The position numbers were made by a program, and so were the translations under genes. The notes below the pieces were generated by a model that saw only the letters and a list, made by a program, of their open reading frames with translations, was not told the DNA's origin and did no database searches. From positions 248,001-312,000 of the forward strand of contig NZ_JADPQF010000001.1 of the NCBI RefSeq assembly GCF_015687155.1: DNA of 64,000 bases. The letters run 5' to 3'. Positions 36,060 to 46,074 of this stretch are shown piece after piece (within the stretch, counting starts at the first letter, position 1; every line of letters starts with the position of its first letter). Source of the DNA: Aliikangiella sp. G2MR2-5. GTDB taxonomy: Bacteria > Pseudomonadota > Gammaproteobacteria > Enterobacterales > Kangiellaceae.

Positions 36060-37439
36060 ATGAAATTAAATAAACCGCCAGTTTCACAAGAGCAATCGCT
36101 TCTGGAAGAGTATGTCGATTTTCTACTGACAGATCGTTCTAACGTAACCCCCATACACGCAAAAAAATCATTGGAAGCCTCGAGTAGTAGCGAAAAGAAT
36201 GCTTCTGAAATTCCAAAACTAATAACTATCGAAAAGCCCAAAGAAGAAAGTTCGAAGAAATCTTTAAGCGCTAACAAAAATGGTGGCGAAGATGGTGAAA
36301 GTACATCTTCGAAAAATAATATTAAAGAGCATTCAGAGCGAAGTTCGATTGAGAGTGAAGAATATACCTCGGACTTTACAACGGAACCAGCTAAGGAGTT
36401 GAATAATGAATCGGATAAGGCTACTGAAGAGAATTTGATTAAAAAGCCGCGTACTCAGTTTAGTTCCGAAGGTAGAGAAAACCATGAGAAATACTCAGAG
36501 CTGAACTTGGAAAATGATAACAAGATACACCATCAGGCAAACGATTTTAGCTTGGAAGCTGAAGAAGAAGAGGCAAAGAAATGGGATGCTGTTCTTACTA
36601 GTGAAATAGAGAATCAATTATCAAGGGGTGATGATGTCATTAAGAGTAATATCGATGAAAGTATTCAAAAAGAAAGTTTTAATTTAAATGTGAGTAATCA
36701 TGAAAAGATTGTAAGAACTAATCATGTTGAGGCTGAGTCAAGTCAAATTAATAAAATTGTTGATGAATATTTGCCACACAAGGATGAACGGCTTGCAGGA
36801 GTAGAAAGACTACTTGCGAGAATTTCAGCTGCCTCTCAACCGGCAGTGAATATTCCTGAAACTGAACTTAAAAGTGACTCAGGAAGCAAAGGAAAAGTAC
36901 ACACCGTTTCTGATGAAGTTTCTAAAACCGAAATATCTGCCAAGGCTGCTGAAGCAACGTTTCAGCAGCGCGCTCCTCAAAAATTAAAGAAGATTCTACC
37001 AAATGTTTTCCAGACTTTAATTTTCAAAGTAGGAAAAATGCCTCTCGCTGTTCCTCTCCTCAAACTGGGTGGAATCGTAAAAATTTCCGGGGAGGATATT
37101 ACACCCTTAGTCGGAACACCCGATTGGTTTATTGGATTGGTTCCAAATGACAGAGGTAATTTAATGGTTGTTGATACTCAGCGATTCTTGATGCCGGAGC
37201 AATCCTCCAAGCCTTCGAGTGAAATGAACTACGAATACTTGATACTGCTGGACGACTCAAATTGGGCTTTAGCCTGCAACTCTGTTGGTGATGCCAAGAA
37301 CCTGACAGAGAATGATATTCGTTGGTCAGAAAGGTCTTCCAGGCGACCCTGGTTTGCAGGTATGGTTGTCGATTATATGAGTGCGCTTATTGAAGTGGAT
37401 GAGCTTATCAACATGTTGGCTGAAACCATTGTTGACTAG
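36060..37439 (+). CDS. CheW-domain protein ParP-like
   Basis: This 459-residue protein has a long low-complexity acidic and lysine-rich N-terminal part (about 1-310) and a CheW-like C-terminal domain (about 315-455, LIFKVGKMPLAVPLLKLGGI ... GLVPNDRGNLMVVDTQRF). ParP proteins have this layout: the CheW-like (AIF) domain joins the array and ParC tethers it to the pole. It is last in the operon, and a small cheW that usually follows is absent. The N-terminal sequence is unlikely to be folded. Confidence 0.87.
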   Translation: MKLNKPPVSQEQSLLEEYVDFLLTDRSNVTPIHAKKSLEASSSSEKNASEIPKLITIEKPKEESSKKSLSANKNGGEDGESTSSKNNIKEHSERSSIESEEYTSDFTTEPAKELNNESDKATEENLIKKPRTQFSSEGRENHEKYSELNLENDNKIHHQANDFSLEAEEEEAKKWDAVLTSEIENQLSRGDDVIKSNIDESIQKESFNLNVSNHEKIVRTNHVEAESSQINKIVDEYLPHKDERLAGVERLLARISAASQPAVNIPETELKSDSGSKGKVHTVSDEVSKTEISAKAAEATFQQRAPQKLKKILPNVFQTLIFKVGKMPLAVPLLKLGGIVKISGEDITPLVGTPDWFIGLVPNDRGNLMVVDTQRFLMPEQSSKPSSEMNYEYLILLDDSNWALACNSVGDAKNLTENDIRWSERSSRRPWFAGMVVDYMSALIEVDELINMLAETIVD

Positions 37440-37462
37440 TTTTAATATTTTGTAGGGAGGAA

Positions 37463-37493
37463 AGCAGAACCTTTGAATTACAAAGGCTCTGCT
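37463..37493. terminator. Hairpin between convergent parP-like and mscS genes
   Basis: AGCAGA-a-CCTTTG and CAAAGG-c-TCTGCT pair over 12 bp with one A-C mismatch around an AATTA loop. It lies between the convergent ends of the chemotaxis operon and mscS. It lacks a long T run on either side, so it may terminate weakly in both directions. Confidence 0.5.
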
Positions 37494-37500
37494 ACTATCA

Positions 37501-38328
37501 TTAACTTTCTTGCAACTTATCCAGATGAACATCCATTTGAGGGTATGGGATGGAAATGTTTGCGTCGTCAAATGCCAGCTTTACATTTTCATGAGTGTCA
37601 TAAAAAACGCTCCAGTAGTCGGAGGAATTAACCCACGGACGGACTACAAAATTTATCGACGAATCTGCAAGTTCGGAAACAGCAACCAAGGGGGCAGGAT
37701 CTTTCAATATCCGATCATCTTTCTCCAATACGTCCAATAAAACTGTTTTGGCTTTTTTGATATCATCGTCGTAGCCAATACCAAAGATCATGTCAACTCG
37801 CCTGGTTTCTTTGGCTGAATAATTAGTGATGACATCGCCATAAATTTTTCCATTAGGTACGATCATTTGCTTGTTGTCACCTGTTCTCAACTGAGTCGTA
37901 AAAATAGTGATTTTTTCTACTACTCCTGCAATACCTGCAACATCTACAAAATCTCCATTTTTGAATGGTCGAAAAACAATTAGCATTACTCCCGCAGCAA
38001 AATTTTGCAGCGAACTTTGTAATGACAGACCAACAGCCAAGCCTGCTGCACCGATTAGAGCAACCAGGGACGTAGTATCAACTCCAAGTTGTCCTAACGC
38101 TGCCACAATAACAAAAAGAAGTAGCAGGCTATGAACAATCCCAGAAATAAAGTCGATTAGGATTTTATCGACACTCGCTTTTTTCATGAGGCTTTTGGTT
38201 AACTTGGTAAAGGCATTAACAACCCATTTACCGATGATAAAAATGATGAGTGCAAATAAAAAATTCAGGCCGTAAGGAATAACATAGTTATCTATAATTT
38301 GTTGTATTGACTCTTGTGACAATTCCAT
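37501..38328 (-). CDS. mscS: Small-conductance mechanosensitive channel MscS family
   Basis: MscS channels open under membrane tension to release solutes on osmotic downshock. The 275-residue product, about E. coli MscS length, has three N-terminal membrane helices. The pore helix shows alternating small residues (VALIGAAGLAVGLSLQSSL), and the beta domain (FVDVAGIAGVVEKITIFTTQ) and alpha-beta C-terminal domain follow. The start is the ATG at 38328, preceded by GGAG at suitable spacing; a 16-residue longer reading would overlap the terminator of the upstream gene. Confidence 0.93.
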   Translation of the reverse strand: MELSQESIQQIIDNYVIPYGLNFLFALIIFIIGKWVVNAFTKLTKSLMKKASVDKILIDFISGIVHSLLLLFVIVAALGQLGVDTTSLVALIGAAGLAVGLSLQSSLQNFAAGVMLIVFRPFKNGDFVDVAGIAGVVEKITIFTTQLRTGDNKQMIVPNGKIYGDVITNYSAKETRRVDMIFGIGYDDDIKKAKTVLLDVLEKDDRILKDPAPLVAVSELADSSINFVVRPWVNSSDYWSVFYDTHENVKLAFDDANISIPYPQMDVHLDKLQES

Positions 38329-38340
38329 TTTTTTCTCCAG

Positions 38341-38374
38341 GACAAAAAGGCCTGTAGTAACAGGCCTTTTTGTC
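38341..38374 (-). terminator. Rho-independent terminator after ompA-family gene
   Basis: GACAAAAAGGCCTG and CAGGCCTTTTTGTC form a perfect 14-bp stem around TAGTAA, five bases past the ompA-family stop on the - strand. The descending arm contains the T5 run. It separates that gene from mscS. Confidence 0.8.
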
Positions 38375-38379
38375 ATACT

Positions 38380-39501
38380 TTATTGAGCTTTAGTGACGGT
38401 GGTCTTTATTTCTGCTTGTACCCGGCGATTAGCTGCTCGACCTTCAGCTGTATCGTTAGTCGCGACTGGTTTTGCCTCGCCCATACCTATAGACTTTACT
38501 CTGGATGCGTCAATATCAAACCTGCTAATCAGAAATTGACGAACTGCATCGGCACGCTTTTGTGATAGCTGCTGATTGTAGGTAGCTGCTCCACGAGAGT
38601 CAGTATGCCCTTCGATGACCACCGATGTGTCGGGATAGCTACGCATAAAAGATGCAACGCGGCCTATTTCATTTGCGTATTCATCCCCAATTACATCACT
38701 GTTATTTGCAAACTTAACATTTAAAGTAATCGAAACATTTTCTGTCAGCATTTTGCGACAGCCTTTGTCATCGACTTTAGCTCCGGCTGGCGTATTTGCA
38801 CATTGATCTTGCGAGTCTTTTACTCCGTCTTTATCCGAATCCAGTTCACAGCCACTGGCATCAACTTTCACACCTGCAGGGGTGGTCGGACACTTGTCTT
38901 GCATGTCTGAAATACCATCATTATCGCTGTCTTTATGTTTGGACGGAACCGGCGGTGCTTTTTTTGGAGATTGACTTCGACTGGCAGAAGAACCACCAAA
39001 GAGATATTTGAAACCCAAATAACCGACAACATTCATATCAGACATCTCATCAATGAAATGAGCGTCAGTGCCTAGTACAAAAGAAGCCTTATTATTTAGT
39101 GCTATGTCATACCCAAAGCCAAGTTTTAGTGCAGAGTCATCCATTGTCGCTGGCACACTTTCGTAGCTCCCAAGGCCCATTCGTAAGTACCAGCTGTTAT
39201 CACCCTTTTTGTCAAAGCGATATTCGCCAAATATTGACCCGAACTCAACTTCAGTGTCTACCAACGAGTAGGATTGTGCATCCAATTTAGTATAATCCAG
39301 CTCAATCGACCAGTGGTCATTTATCTGATAACCCAAGCCTAAGATGAGATCTTCTTCTTCTAAAAGATCAATTGTATTGTCAAAGGCATACTTGCCATAT
39401 CCAACAGATACCAGAAGGCCTGATGATTCATTATCGCTGGCATTTGCATTCAGCGTACTAAATGACAACGCAGAAATAATTAGGTACTTGAATAGTTTCA
39501 C
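38380..39501 (-). CDS. OmpA-family outer-membrane protein with thrombospondin type-3-like repeats
   Basis: The 373-residue protein has a signal peptide (LFKYLIISALSFSTLNANAS), then an OmpA-like beta-barrel of about 150 residues. Calcium-binding-type repeats follow (DSDNDGISDMQDKCPTTPAG and a second copy DSDKDGVKDSQDQCANTPAG). A C-terminal OmpA peptidoglycan-binding domain (VVIEGHTDSRGAATYNQQLS) ends the protein. It probably links the outer membrane to the wall; an adhesin role is possible. The start is GTG at 39501 with GAGGG upstream. Confidence 0.92.
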   Translation of the reverse strand: MKLFKYLIISALSFSTLNANASDNESSGLLVSVGYGKYAFDNTIDLLEEEDLILGLGYQINDHWSIELDYTKLDAQSYSLVDTEVEFGSIFGEYRFDKKGDNSWYLRMGLGSYESVPATMDDSALKLGFGYDIALNNKASFVLGTDAHFIDEMSDMNVVGYLGFKYLFGGSSASRSQSPKKAPPVPSKHKDSDNDGISDMQDKCPTTPAGVKVDASGCELDSDKDGVKDSQDQCANTPAGAKVDDKGCRKMLTENVSITLNVKFANNSDVIGDEYANEIGRVASFMRSYPDTSVVIEGHTDSRGAATYNQQLSQKRADAVRQFLISRFDIDASRVKSIGMGEAKPVATNDTAEGRAANRRVQAEIKTTVTKAQ

Positions 39502-39628
39502 GGTTAATCCCTCGTAATTGTGTGCTTATTGTTCTCTTTTAACTTCACAGATGTTGTAGCTTGACAAGAACTTTTCGGAAAGTATTGAGTAGACTTTCTC
39601 TTGCAATGCAGCTCTATAATCCAGGTGA

Positions 39629-39657
39629 ATTATACGAGTTGTATACTGGTCGAACAA
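39629..39657 (-). promoter_or_regulatory. Sigma-70-type promoter for the ompA-family gene
   Basis: On the - strand, TATAAT (39629-39634) is preceded at 17 bases by TTGTTC (39652-39657). The -10 is perfect, the -35 is partial. Transcription would start near 39622 with a leader of about 120 bases. The whole gap 39502-39777 holds no gene. Confidence 0.45.
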
Positions 39658-39777
39658 GCTATTAGATATTTCGTTAATAGGGAACAGCTATTTCTTGTTT
39701 TATTTGCCTTGTGGTAGCCATGGCTTGGCAGTATATTTTATGGATAAGTTTTGTTTGATACGAAAAATGCAAGTTAA

Positions 39778-40878
39778 ATGAATATGAAGATTCTACTGCT
39801 GTCTGGTTATGACGCAGTAAGCCACAAGTATTGGCGCGAATTATTGGCAAAGAACTTACCTGAGTTCGAGTGGACTCAACTCGCTCTCCCTGATCGCTAT
39901 TTTCAATGGCGAGTAAGAGGAAATAGTCTTACTTTTGCCAAAAAGTTTGCCGATATACTTTCCAGAGATTATGACCTTCTTATTGTTACTTCGATGGTGG
40001 ACCTGGTGTCGCTACGAGGAATGGTGCCAAAGTTAGCCAGTATTCCTAATCTTGTATATTGCCACGAGAATCAATTTGACTATCCGGTAACAGCTCATCA
40101 GTCTGAAATGATAAATATCCAGCTTACTAATATATATACTTTAGTTTGTGCTGACAGAGTTATTTTCAATTCAGCCTATAATCTTGCTACTTCACTGAGC
40201 GGGGTAAGAAACTTCTTAAAGAAAATGCCGGATGAGGTGCCCGATAATCTGGTAGAGCTAATTGAGAGTAAGAGTTTTGTACTACCGGTTCCAATAGAGT
40301 CGCAGCCAGAAAATGCTAAGGAAAAAAGAGCTCCAATGCCAGTCATTTTGTGGAATCATCGTTGGGAGTATGATAAGCAGCCTGAAGTTTTTTTTGAAGC
40401 TTTAACTCGGTTGAAGTCTGCAGGATATAAATTTAGGTTAAATATTCTGGGACAATCTTTCAGGAAGCAACCAGAGTGTTTTGAAAAGGCAAGAGAACGA
40501 CTTAAAGATGAAATATTAAACTGGGGATATCAGCCCAAAGCGGTCTATTGGAAATGTCTTAGCCAATCAGATATTGTTGTTTCGACTGCACTGCATGACT
40601 TTCAGGGGCTAAGTACTCTTGAAGCTATTCATTGTGGGGCGACCCCGGTTGTACCGGACAGGGTTGCCTATCCGGAATATGTGCCTGATAGCCTGAGGTA
40701 TAAGCTTGGTGAAGGTATCGATGAGGCGGAACAGCTTTTTAGCCTGCTGGTCAGCCTGTTAAATCATAACCAGCTACCTGAAGTTGATGTGAGCCAATAT
40801 CTTACGTCGAATATCATTCCGCAGTATCGTAAACAAATCATTGATTTATTAGGAAATACAAGCGAAACACGAGTTTGA
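39778..40878 (+). CDS. DUF3524 glycosyltransferase, predicted tRNA-queuosine alpha-mannosyltransferase
   Basis: This 366-residue protein begins with the DUF3524 N-terminal fold (ILLLSGYDAVSHKYWRELL; WRVRGNSLTFAKKF; LVYCHENQFDYPV) and ends in a GT-B glycosyltransferase domain (ILWNHRWEYDKQPEVFFEAL; GLSTLEAIHCGATPVVPDRV). Human GTDC1, of the same family, mannosylates queuosine in tRNA-Asp; the bacterial family is annotated likewise. Activity here is inferred. It is a single-gene unit divergent from the ompA-family gene. An alternative ATG lies two codons in. Confidence 0.85.
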   Translation: MNMKILLLSGYDAVSHKYWRELLAKNLPEFEWTQLALPDRYFQWRVRGNSLTFAKKFADILSRDYDLLIVTSMVDLVSLRGMVPKLASIPNLVYCHENQFDYPVTAHQSEMINIQLTNIYTLVCADRVIFNSAYNLATSLSGVRNFLKKMPDEVPDNLVELIESKSFVLPVPIESQPENAKEKRAPMPVILWNHRWEYDKQPEVFFEALTRLKSAGYKFRLNILGQSFRKQPECFEKARERLKDEILNWGYQPKAVYWKCLSQSDIVVSTALHDFQGLSTLEAIHCGATPVVPDRVAYPEYVPDSLRYKLGEGIDEAEQLFSLLVSLLNHNQLPEVDVSQYLTSNIIPQYRKQIIDLLGNTSETRV

Positions 40879-41041
40879 GAATCTGAGATTTATCTTCTAT
40901 ATTCAAAAGGGATATTGTTATTTAATCAAGAAAATTACTTTCGCGAAATACTTCTGAAAAACTTCAGAGGTTAGAAAAGGGGAAACTTGCTGACAGGAGG
41001 TCTGAACTAGCGAAAGCGAATAATGAAGAGATAATCGATAA

Positions 41042-43045
41042 ATGATTCAATTTAAATCTATCAGAACTGAACTAACCACCTATCTGACTGCCGCCTTAGC
41101 ACTGATCTTAATTATTATTGCAGCCATTTACATCCGCAATGGAGCAAACGGTACTCGTGAGAGGGTCGAGGAAGGGCTCATTAAAACGCTGTCATTACAA
41201 ACTCTGGAAATAGAGTCTTTTATTAAAGGACACGGACAGGTTGTTGAAACAATGACGGCTTCCCCGCAGCTGACTTCGTGGTTTGATAATTATCGAGAAC
41301 GGCAAAAGGACTTATCTGCAGATCCTGACTTCCCTAAAATATTACAGCTGTTTAAAAATCTGGCGCAAAGAGATGCAAATACCAAAGCTGTATTTTTTGC
41401 TAGTGCTGCGACTGGCGAGTATTTTGATAGTACTAATGGACGTTACTATGGAGATGGATCCTATTACGCCACCAAGCGACCATGGTGGGGAGAAGCGGTA
41501 AAGAAAAACCGTTTATTTATAACTCAGCCAGAAGAAGATTATGTTGATAAGACGATTGTGTCTTCGGTTAAAAAAACAGTTTACAACGAAAAAGGAGAAC
41601 TGATAGGAATCGCTGGAACAGATATTCTTCTTTCTACGTTGGAAAAAGCGATCGCTTCCCAGTTAAAGTATCAAGGTAAAGGCTTACCCTTTATGGTAAA
41701 CAGGGATGGACGAATCATATTATTCCCGGCGGACAAGGAAGTTGTGAAACCAGACTCAGATCTGGGACAGGTTGATTCCAGTCTCAATCATGCAAGCGGT
41801 TTTGCACGGTTAAAGCAAATGATTGCGGGACAAGCCAATGGAATAATTCAGGTTACCTGGAATAATGAGGATTATATTGCGGCATTTGATAGTATTTCAT
41901 TGGAGGCACCATATGTTGACTGGGCTGCAGGAATCCTTATTTCCGATGAAGTGATTTCTGGACCTATCAATGATAGTGTTTGGTCATCTATTTTTGCTGT
42001 CGTGATAATTTTGCTACTTGTCGGCACCACTATCTGGTTGGTGAGCTTGAAAATCGTACAACCTCTCAAAAAGCTGGTAAATGCAATCTATGATGTTGCT
42101 CATGGTGAAGGCGATCTGACTCAGCGAATTGAAATTGAGAGCCAAAATGAGGTTGGAGAGTTTGCCGAGCAGTTCAACTATTTTATCGAACGAATACACG
42201 AGCTAATCAAGCTAAATAAAGCGACTGTTGATGAAGTTATTGAGAGTGCTGTACATGTTGCAGAGCTTAGTAAACAAAGTCGTCACAAAGCTGAAGAACA
42301 GAGAAGTTCGATTGATATGGTGGCAACTGCGGCTGAAGAACTCAGTTATTCGGTCAATGGTGTCTCAGTTAATTCTGATGTGGCCTCCAGTTCGGCTGAT
42401 GAAGCCGAGGAGCAGATCAGCAAGGGAGCAGTTGTTGTTCATGAAGCATCTGACAGTATCGAAACTCTGGCAAATACAGTAAAAGAAGCAGCCGAGGTAG
42501 TTAACAAATTGAATAATGATTCTTCCAAAATTGGTGAAGTATTGGAAGTCATTAAGAGTATTGCCGAGCAAACTAATTTGCTTGCCTTAAATGCTGCTAT
42601 TGAAGCTGCCCGAGCGGGCGATCAAGGACGCGGCTTTGCTGTCGTCGCAGATGAGGTTCGCTCACTTGCTAGTCGCACTCAGGAGTCAACTGAGTCAATT
42701 CATAAAATTATTGAAGGACTTCAAAATAATGCGAGGGATGCGGTAGAGGCAATGCAAAAAGGAACGTCTCATGCTGAACAGGGGGTAGAAAAAACGGTCC
42801 AGGTTCAGTCAGTACTGGATCGCATCACTCAGGCTATTACTGAGATTAAGAAGCAATCAACAGAGATCGCTAGCTCTACCGGGGAACAAGCTAAAGCATC
42901 CGAAGAAATCACTCAAAGAGCTGCCGGAATAAGGCAAATGTCTGAAGATACTGTTAGTTTTATGACCCAGGTTCATACCGGAGTAGAGCAACAGAATCGG
43001 GACGTTGAAAAGCTTGCTGAGCTGGTAGGTAGATTCAAAATATAG
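41042..43045 (+). CDS. Membrane methyl-accepting chemotaxis protein with dCache sensor
   Basis: The 667-residue receptor has a first membrane helix (about 12-30), a periplasmic dCache domain (about 40-310) with the motif [16 protein letters not shown]-like segment near 135-155, and a second helix (about 315-336). A HAMP domain and a signalling domain with [20 protein letters not shown] follow. It ends GRFKI without a tether pentapeptide. dCache receptors often sense amino acids or small organics; the ligand is unknown here. It stands alone, away from the che genes. Confidence 0.94.
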   Translation: MIQFKSIRTELTTYLTAALALILIIIAAIYIRNGANGTRERVEEGLIKTLSLQTLEIESFIKGHGQVVETMTASPQLTSWFDNYRERQKDLSADPDFPKILQLFKNLAQRDANTKAVFFASAATGEYFDSTNGRYYGDGSYYATKRPWWGEAVKKNRLFITQPEEDYVDKTIVSSVKKTVYNEKGELIGIAGTDILLSTLEKAIASQLKYQGKGLPFMVNRDGRIILFPADKEVVKPDSDLGQVDSSLNHASGFARLKQMIAGQANGIIQVTWNNEDYIAAFDSISLEAPYVDWAAGILISDEVISGPINDSVWSSIFAVVIILLLVGTTIWLVSLKIVQPLKKLVNAIYDVAHGEGDLTQRIEIESQNEVGEFAEQFNYFIERIHELIKLNKATVDEVIESAVHVAELSKQSRHKAEEQRSSIDMVATAAEELSYSVNGVSVNSDVASSSADEAEEQISKGAVVVHEASDSIETLANTVKEAAEVVNKLNNDSSKIGEVLEVIKSIAEQTNLLALNAAIEAARAGDQGRGFAVVADEVRSLASRTQESTESIHKIIEGLQNNARDAVEAMQKGTSHAEQGVEKTVQVQSVLDRITQAITEIKKQSTEIASSTGEQAKASEEITQRAAGIRQMSEDTVSFMTQVHTGVEQQNRDVEKLAELVGRFKI

Positions 43046-43061
43046 CAATAATGATATAGAT

Positions 43062-43097
43062 AGGCTTATAATTACTTGAAATATAAGCCTTTTCTCT
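43062..43097 (+). terminator. Rho-independent terminator after the dCache receptor
   Basis: AGGCTTATA and TATAAGCCT form a 9-bp stem around an 11-base loop, followed by TTTTCTCT-like sequence. It sits 16 bases past the receptor stop and separates it from the lepA operon. Confidence 0.7.
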
Positions 43098-43253
43098 CCT
43101 CTGACAGCTACTGCCACTATTTTTCGACTAATAATTTGTTGAACCGAACTTCTTTATGGTTGCTTAACTAACAATTGTCGCCAAACCGCTTTAAAATAGG
43201 GTACAATTCTGCCCCTTTTTTGTATTGTTTATTATTAGCGCACGATTTTATTT

Positions 43254-45055
43254 ATGTCTTACACCCAGTATATTCGCAACTTTTCGATAATTGCCCATAT
43301 TGACCACGGCAAGTCGACCTTGTCCGATCGCTTGATTCAGGAATGTGGCGGGCTCACTGAGCGTGAGATGTCTGAGCAAGTCTTAGATTCAATGGATCTT
43401 GAGAGAGAGCGTGGAATAACCATCAAAGCTCAAAGTGTTACCCTTAATTACAAAGCAAAAGATGGAAATAACTACCAGCTTAACTTTATTGATACGCCCG
43501 GACATGTTGACTTTTCTTATGAAGTTTCGCGTTCGTTAGCCGCTTGCGAAGGGGCATTATTAGTTGTTGACGCCGGTCAGGGCGTCGAAGCGCAAACGCT
43601 TGCAAACTGCTATACCGCGATTGAACAGGATCTGGAAGTGATTCCTGTGTTAAATAAAATTGATTTGCCTCAAGCGGATCCAGATCGAGTTGCGCAGGAA
43701 ATAGAAGATATTATCGGACTAGAAGCGCTGGATGCTGTTCAGTGCAGTGCTAAAACCGGAGTAGGTATTGAAGATTTGCTTGAAGATCTGGTCGCGAAGA
43801 TCCCCGCTCCTCAAGGGGATCCTGACGCTCCTTTACAAGCCTTGATCATTGATTCCTGGTTCGACAACTATTTAGGTGTAGTGTCTTTGGTACGTGTCGT
43901 ACAAGGGACTCTCAAGAAAGGTGAGAAAATGCAGGTTATGTCGACGGGCAAAGCTCACCTTGTTGATTTTGTTGGAATTTTTACTCCGAAAAGACATGAC
44001 TTGCCTGAACTCAAAGCGGGAGAAGTTGGTTACGTTATAGCTGGTATTAAGGAAATACAGGGAGCTCCGGTTGGAGATACCTTAACCACTTTTAAAAATC
44101 CTGCTGAGAAACCTCTCCCGGGTTTCCAGAAAGTTAAGCCGCAGGTATACGCAGGAATGTTTCCTGTGTCCTCTGATGATTATGAAGCGTTCAGAGATGC
44201 GCTGGCTAAACTGAGCTTGAACGATGCATCTCTTTCTATGAGCCGGAAAATTCGACTGCATTGGGCTTTGGTTTCCGTTGCGGGTTCCTTGGAATGCTCC
44301 ACATGGAAATTATTCAGGAACGGCTGGAGCGGGAATATGATCTTGATTTGATTACAACTGCACCGACTGTAGTTTATGAAATCATTTCCAGTAAGGGGGA
44401 GACTGTTTATGTAGACAACCCCTCAAAACTGCCTGACCCGGGCGAGATCAGTGAAATGCGTGAACCTATCGTAGAGGCCAACATACTGGTTCCTCAGGAT
44501 CATCTGGGCAGTGTCATCACCTTGTGTGTGGAAAAACGCGGGGTCCAAACCAAGATGGAGTATGCGGGAACTCAGGTTTCTTTAACCTATCATATTCCTA
44601 TGAACGAGGTTGTACTCGACTTTTTTGACCGTCTCAAGTCCGTCAGCAGAGGCTATGCATCATTAGATTACAATTTTATACGATTTGAACCTGCTGATTT
44701 AGTTAGACTGGATATCCTTATCAATGGCGATAAGGTCGATGCTCTGGCCATCATCGTGCATAAAGAGCAAGCCCAGTATAGAGGGCGTGAGCTGGTTGAA
44801 AAAATGCGTGAACTAATTCCGCGTCAAATGTTCGAAGTAGCTATACAGGCTGCGATTGGTAATCACGTTATCGCTCGCTCAACGGTAAAGGCGTTGCGTA
44901 AGAACGTAACAGCCAAATGTTACGGTGGTGATGTCAGTCGTAAACGAAAACTTCTGGAAAAACAGAAAGCAGGTAAAAAGCGAATGAAAAAAGTTGGCCG
45001 GGTGGAAATACCTCAAAATGCTTTTCTTGCTGTATTACAAGTTGGTAAGGACTAA
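43254..45055 (+). pseudogene. lepA: Elongation factor 4 LepA, with a one-base frameshift
   Basis: LepA is a ribosomal GTPase related to EF-G. The first frame (43254 to about 44235) carries the GTPase motifs [14 protein letters not shown] and NKIDLPQAD and domain 2. The remainder (to 45055) carries domains [20 protein letters not shown] through the LepA tail ([20 protein letters not shown]). The frames meet at the conserved NDASLFYEPE stretch: one T is missing from the T3 run at 44233-44235. With that base restored the gene would give a normal 600-residue protein. Either a sequencing/assembly indel or a real lesion; no other damage is seen. Confidence 0.9.
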
Positions 45056-45082
45056 CTAAAACTAAAATTTTAAGGAATTTAA

Positions 45083-46021
45083 ATGAGCAGTAATTATGGG
45101 CTAATTCTTGTTCTGCTGACCTTTATATCGGGTTTGGTGTGGTTAATAGATACATTAACTGCAGGAAAAGAAAGAAAAAAAGCTATTGCCAAATTAAAAG
45201 AAGAGGTCAAAGAACCAAGTAAAGAAGCTATCGAAGCGGTAGCAAAAGAGCCTGTTCACGTAGATTATGCCAAGTCATTTTTCCCGATTCTTCTTTTCAT
45301 CGTGGTTCTTCGGTCATTTCTCTATGAACCTTTTCAGATTCCCTCTGCCTCAATGAAACCAACGCTCACTGAAGGAGACTTTATTCTGGTTAATAAATTT
45401 AGCTATGGTTTGAGACTTCCAGTTACTTCTACTAAGTTTGTCGACATTGGTATGCCTGAGCGCGGAGATGTTGCTGTTTTTCGCCCACTACATCGACCTG
45501 AAGAAGACTATATTAAGAGAATCGTTGGCTTACCTGGTGATACAGTTGTCTACACTCGTAACAAAGAGCTTTTTATTGAGCCTGCTTGCGCAGCGGGTAC
45601 TCCTGTAGAGGAATGTCCGAAAAAAATCCATATTAAGAAAACCAAAGTTTCTGATGAGATGTATATCGATGAAAACCCTGATACAGGTGATAAGAAATAT
45701 AACTATCTGTTTACAGAAGTTTTGGGGGATGCTGAGCACGGTATTCTGAATAATCCTAACAGAAGACAGATTAATCAGTTTGGTATGGGCTATGACATGA
45801 CCTTTCGGGTACCTGAGAACTCCTATTTTGTTATGGGGGATAACCGTGACAACAGCGCAGATAGCCGTTATTGGCCAGATAATATGCACTTTGTTCCAGA
45901 AGAGCAGCTGGTAGGACAGGCTGTAGCTGTCTGGCTCCATCTGGACTTTGGCATTAAAGCCAAAGGATTTAGCTGGATACCCACGGGAATAGATATAGGG
46001 CGTATTGGCGCAATTGAGTAG
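45083..46021 (+). CDS. lepB: Signal peptidase I LepB
   Basis: LepB removes signal peptides at the periplasmic face of the inner membrane. The 312-residue product has two N-terminal membrane helices, catalytic S90 in PSASMKPT and K145 in DYIKRIVGLPGD (the same numbers as in E. coli). The conserved box MGDNRDNSADSRYWP is near 253-267. It follows lepA by 27 bases, the usual order. Confidence 0.97.
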   Translation: MSSNYGLILVLLTFISGLVWLIDTLTAGKERKKAIAKLKEEVKEPSKEAIEAVAKEPVHVDYAKSFFPILLFIVVLRSFLYEPFQIPSASMKPTLTEGDFILVNKFSYGLRLPVTSTKFVDIGMPERGDVAVFRPLHRPEEDYIKRIVGLPGDTVVYTRNKELFIEPACAAGTPVEECPKKIHIKKTKVSDEMYIDENPDTGDKKYNYLFTEVLGDAEHGILNNPNRRQINQFGMGYDMTFRVPENSYFVMGDNRDNSADSRYWPDNMHFVPEEQLVGQAVAVWLHLDFGIKAKGFSWIPTGIDIGRIGAIE

Positions 46022-46074
46022 TTAGTTATGCTATGATATATCTATATTTTCCAATTAGTTAGGAATAATAGCTT

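Noticed and set aside
40987-41010. Short TTG-initiated leader peptide overlapping an AGGAGG before the dCache receptor
   Set aside because: Only seven codons, no attenuator structure follows, and nothing shows it is translated.
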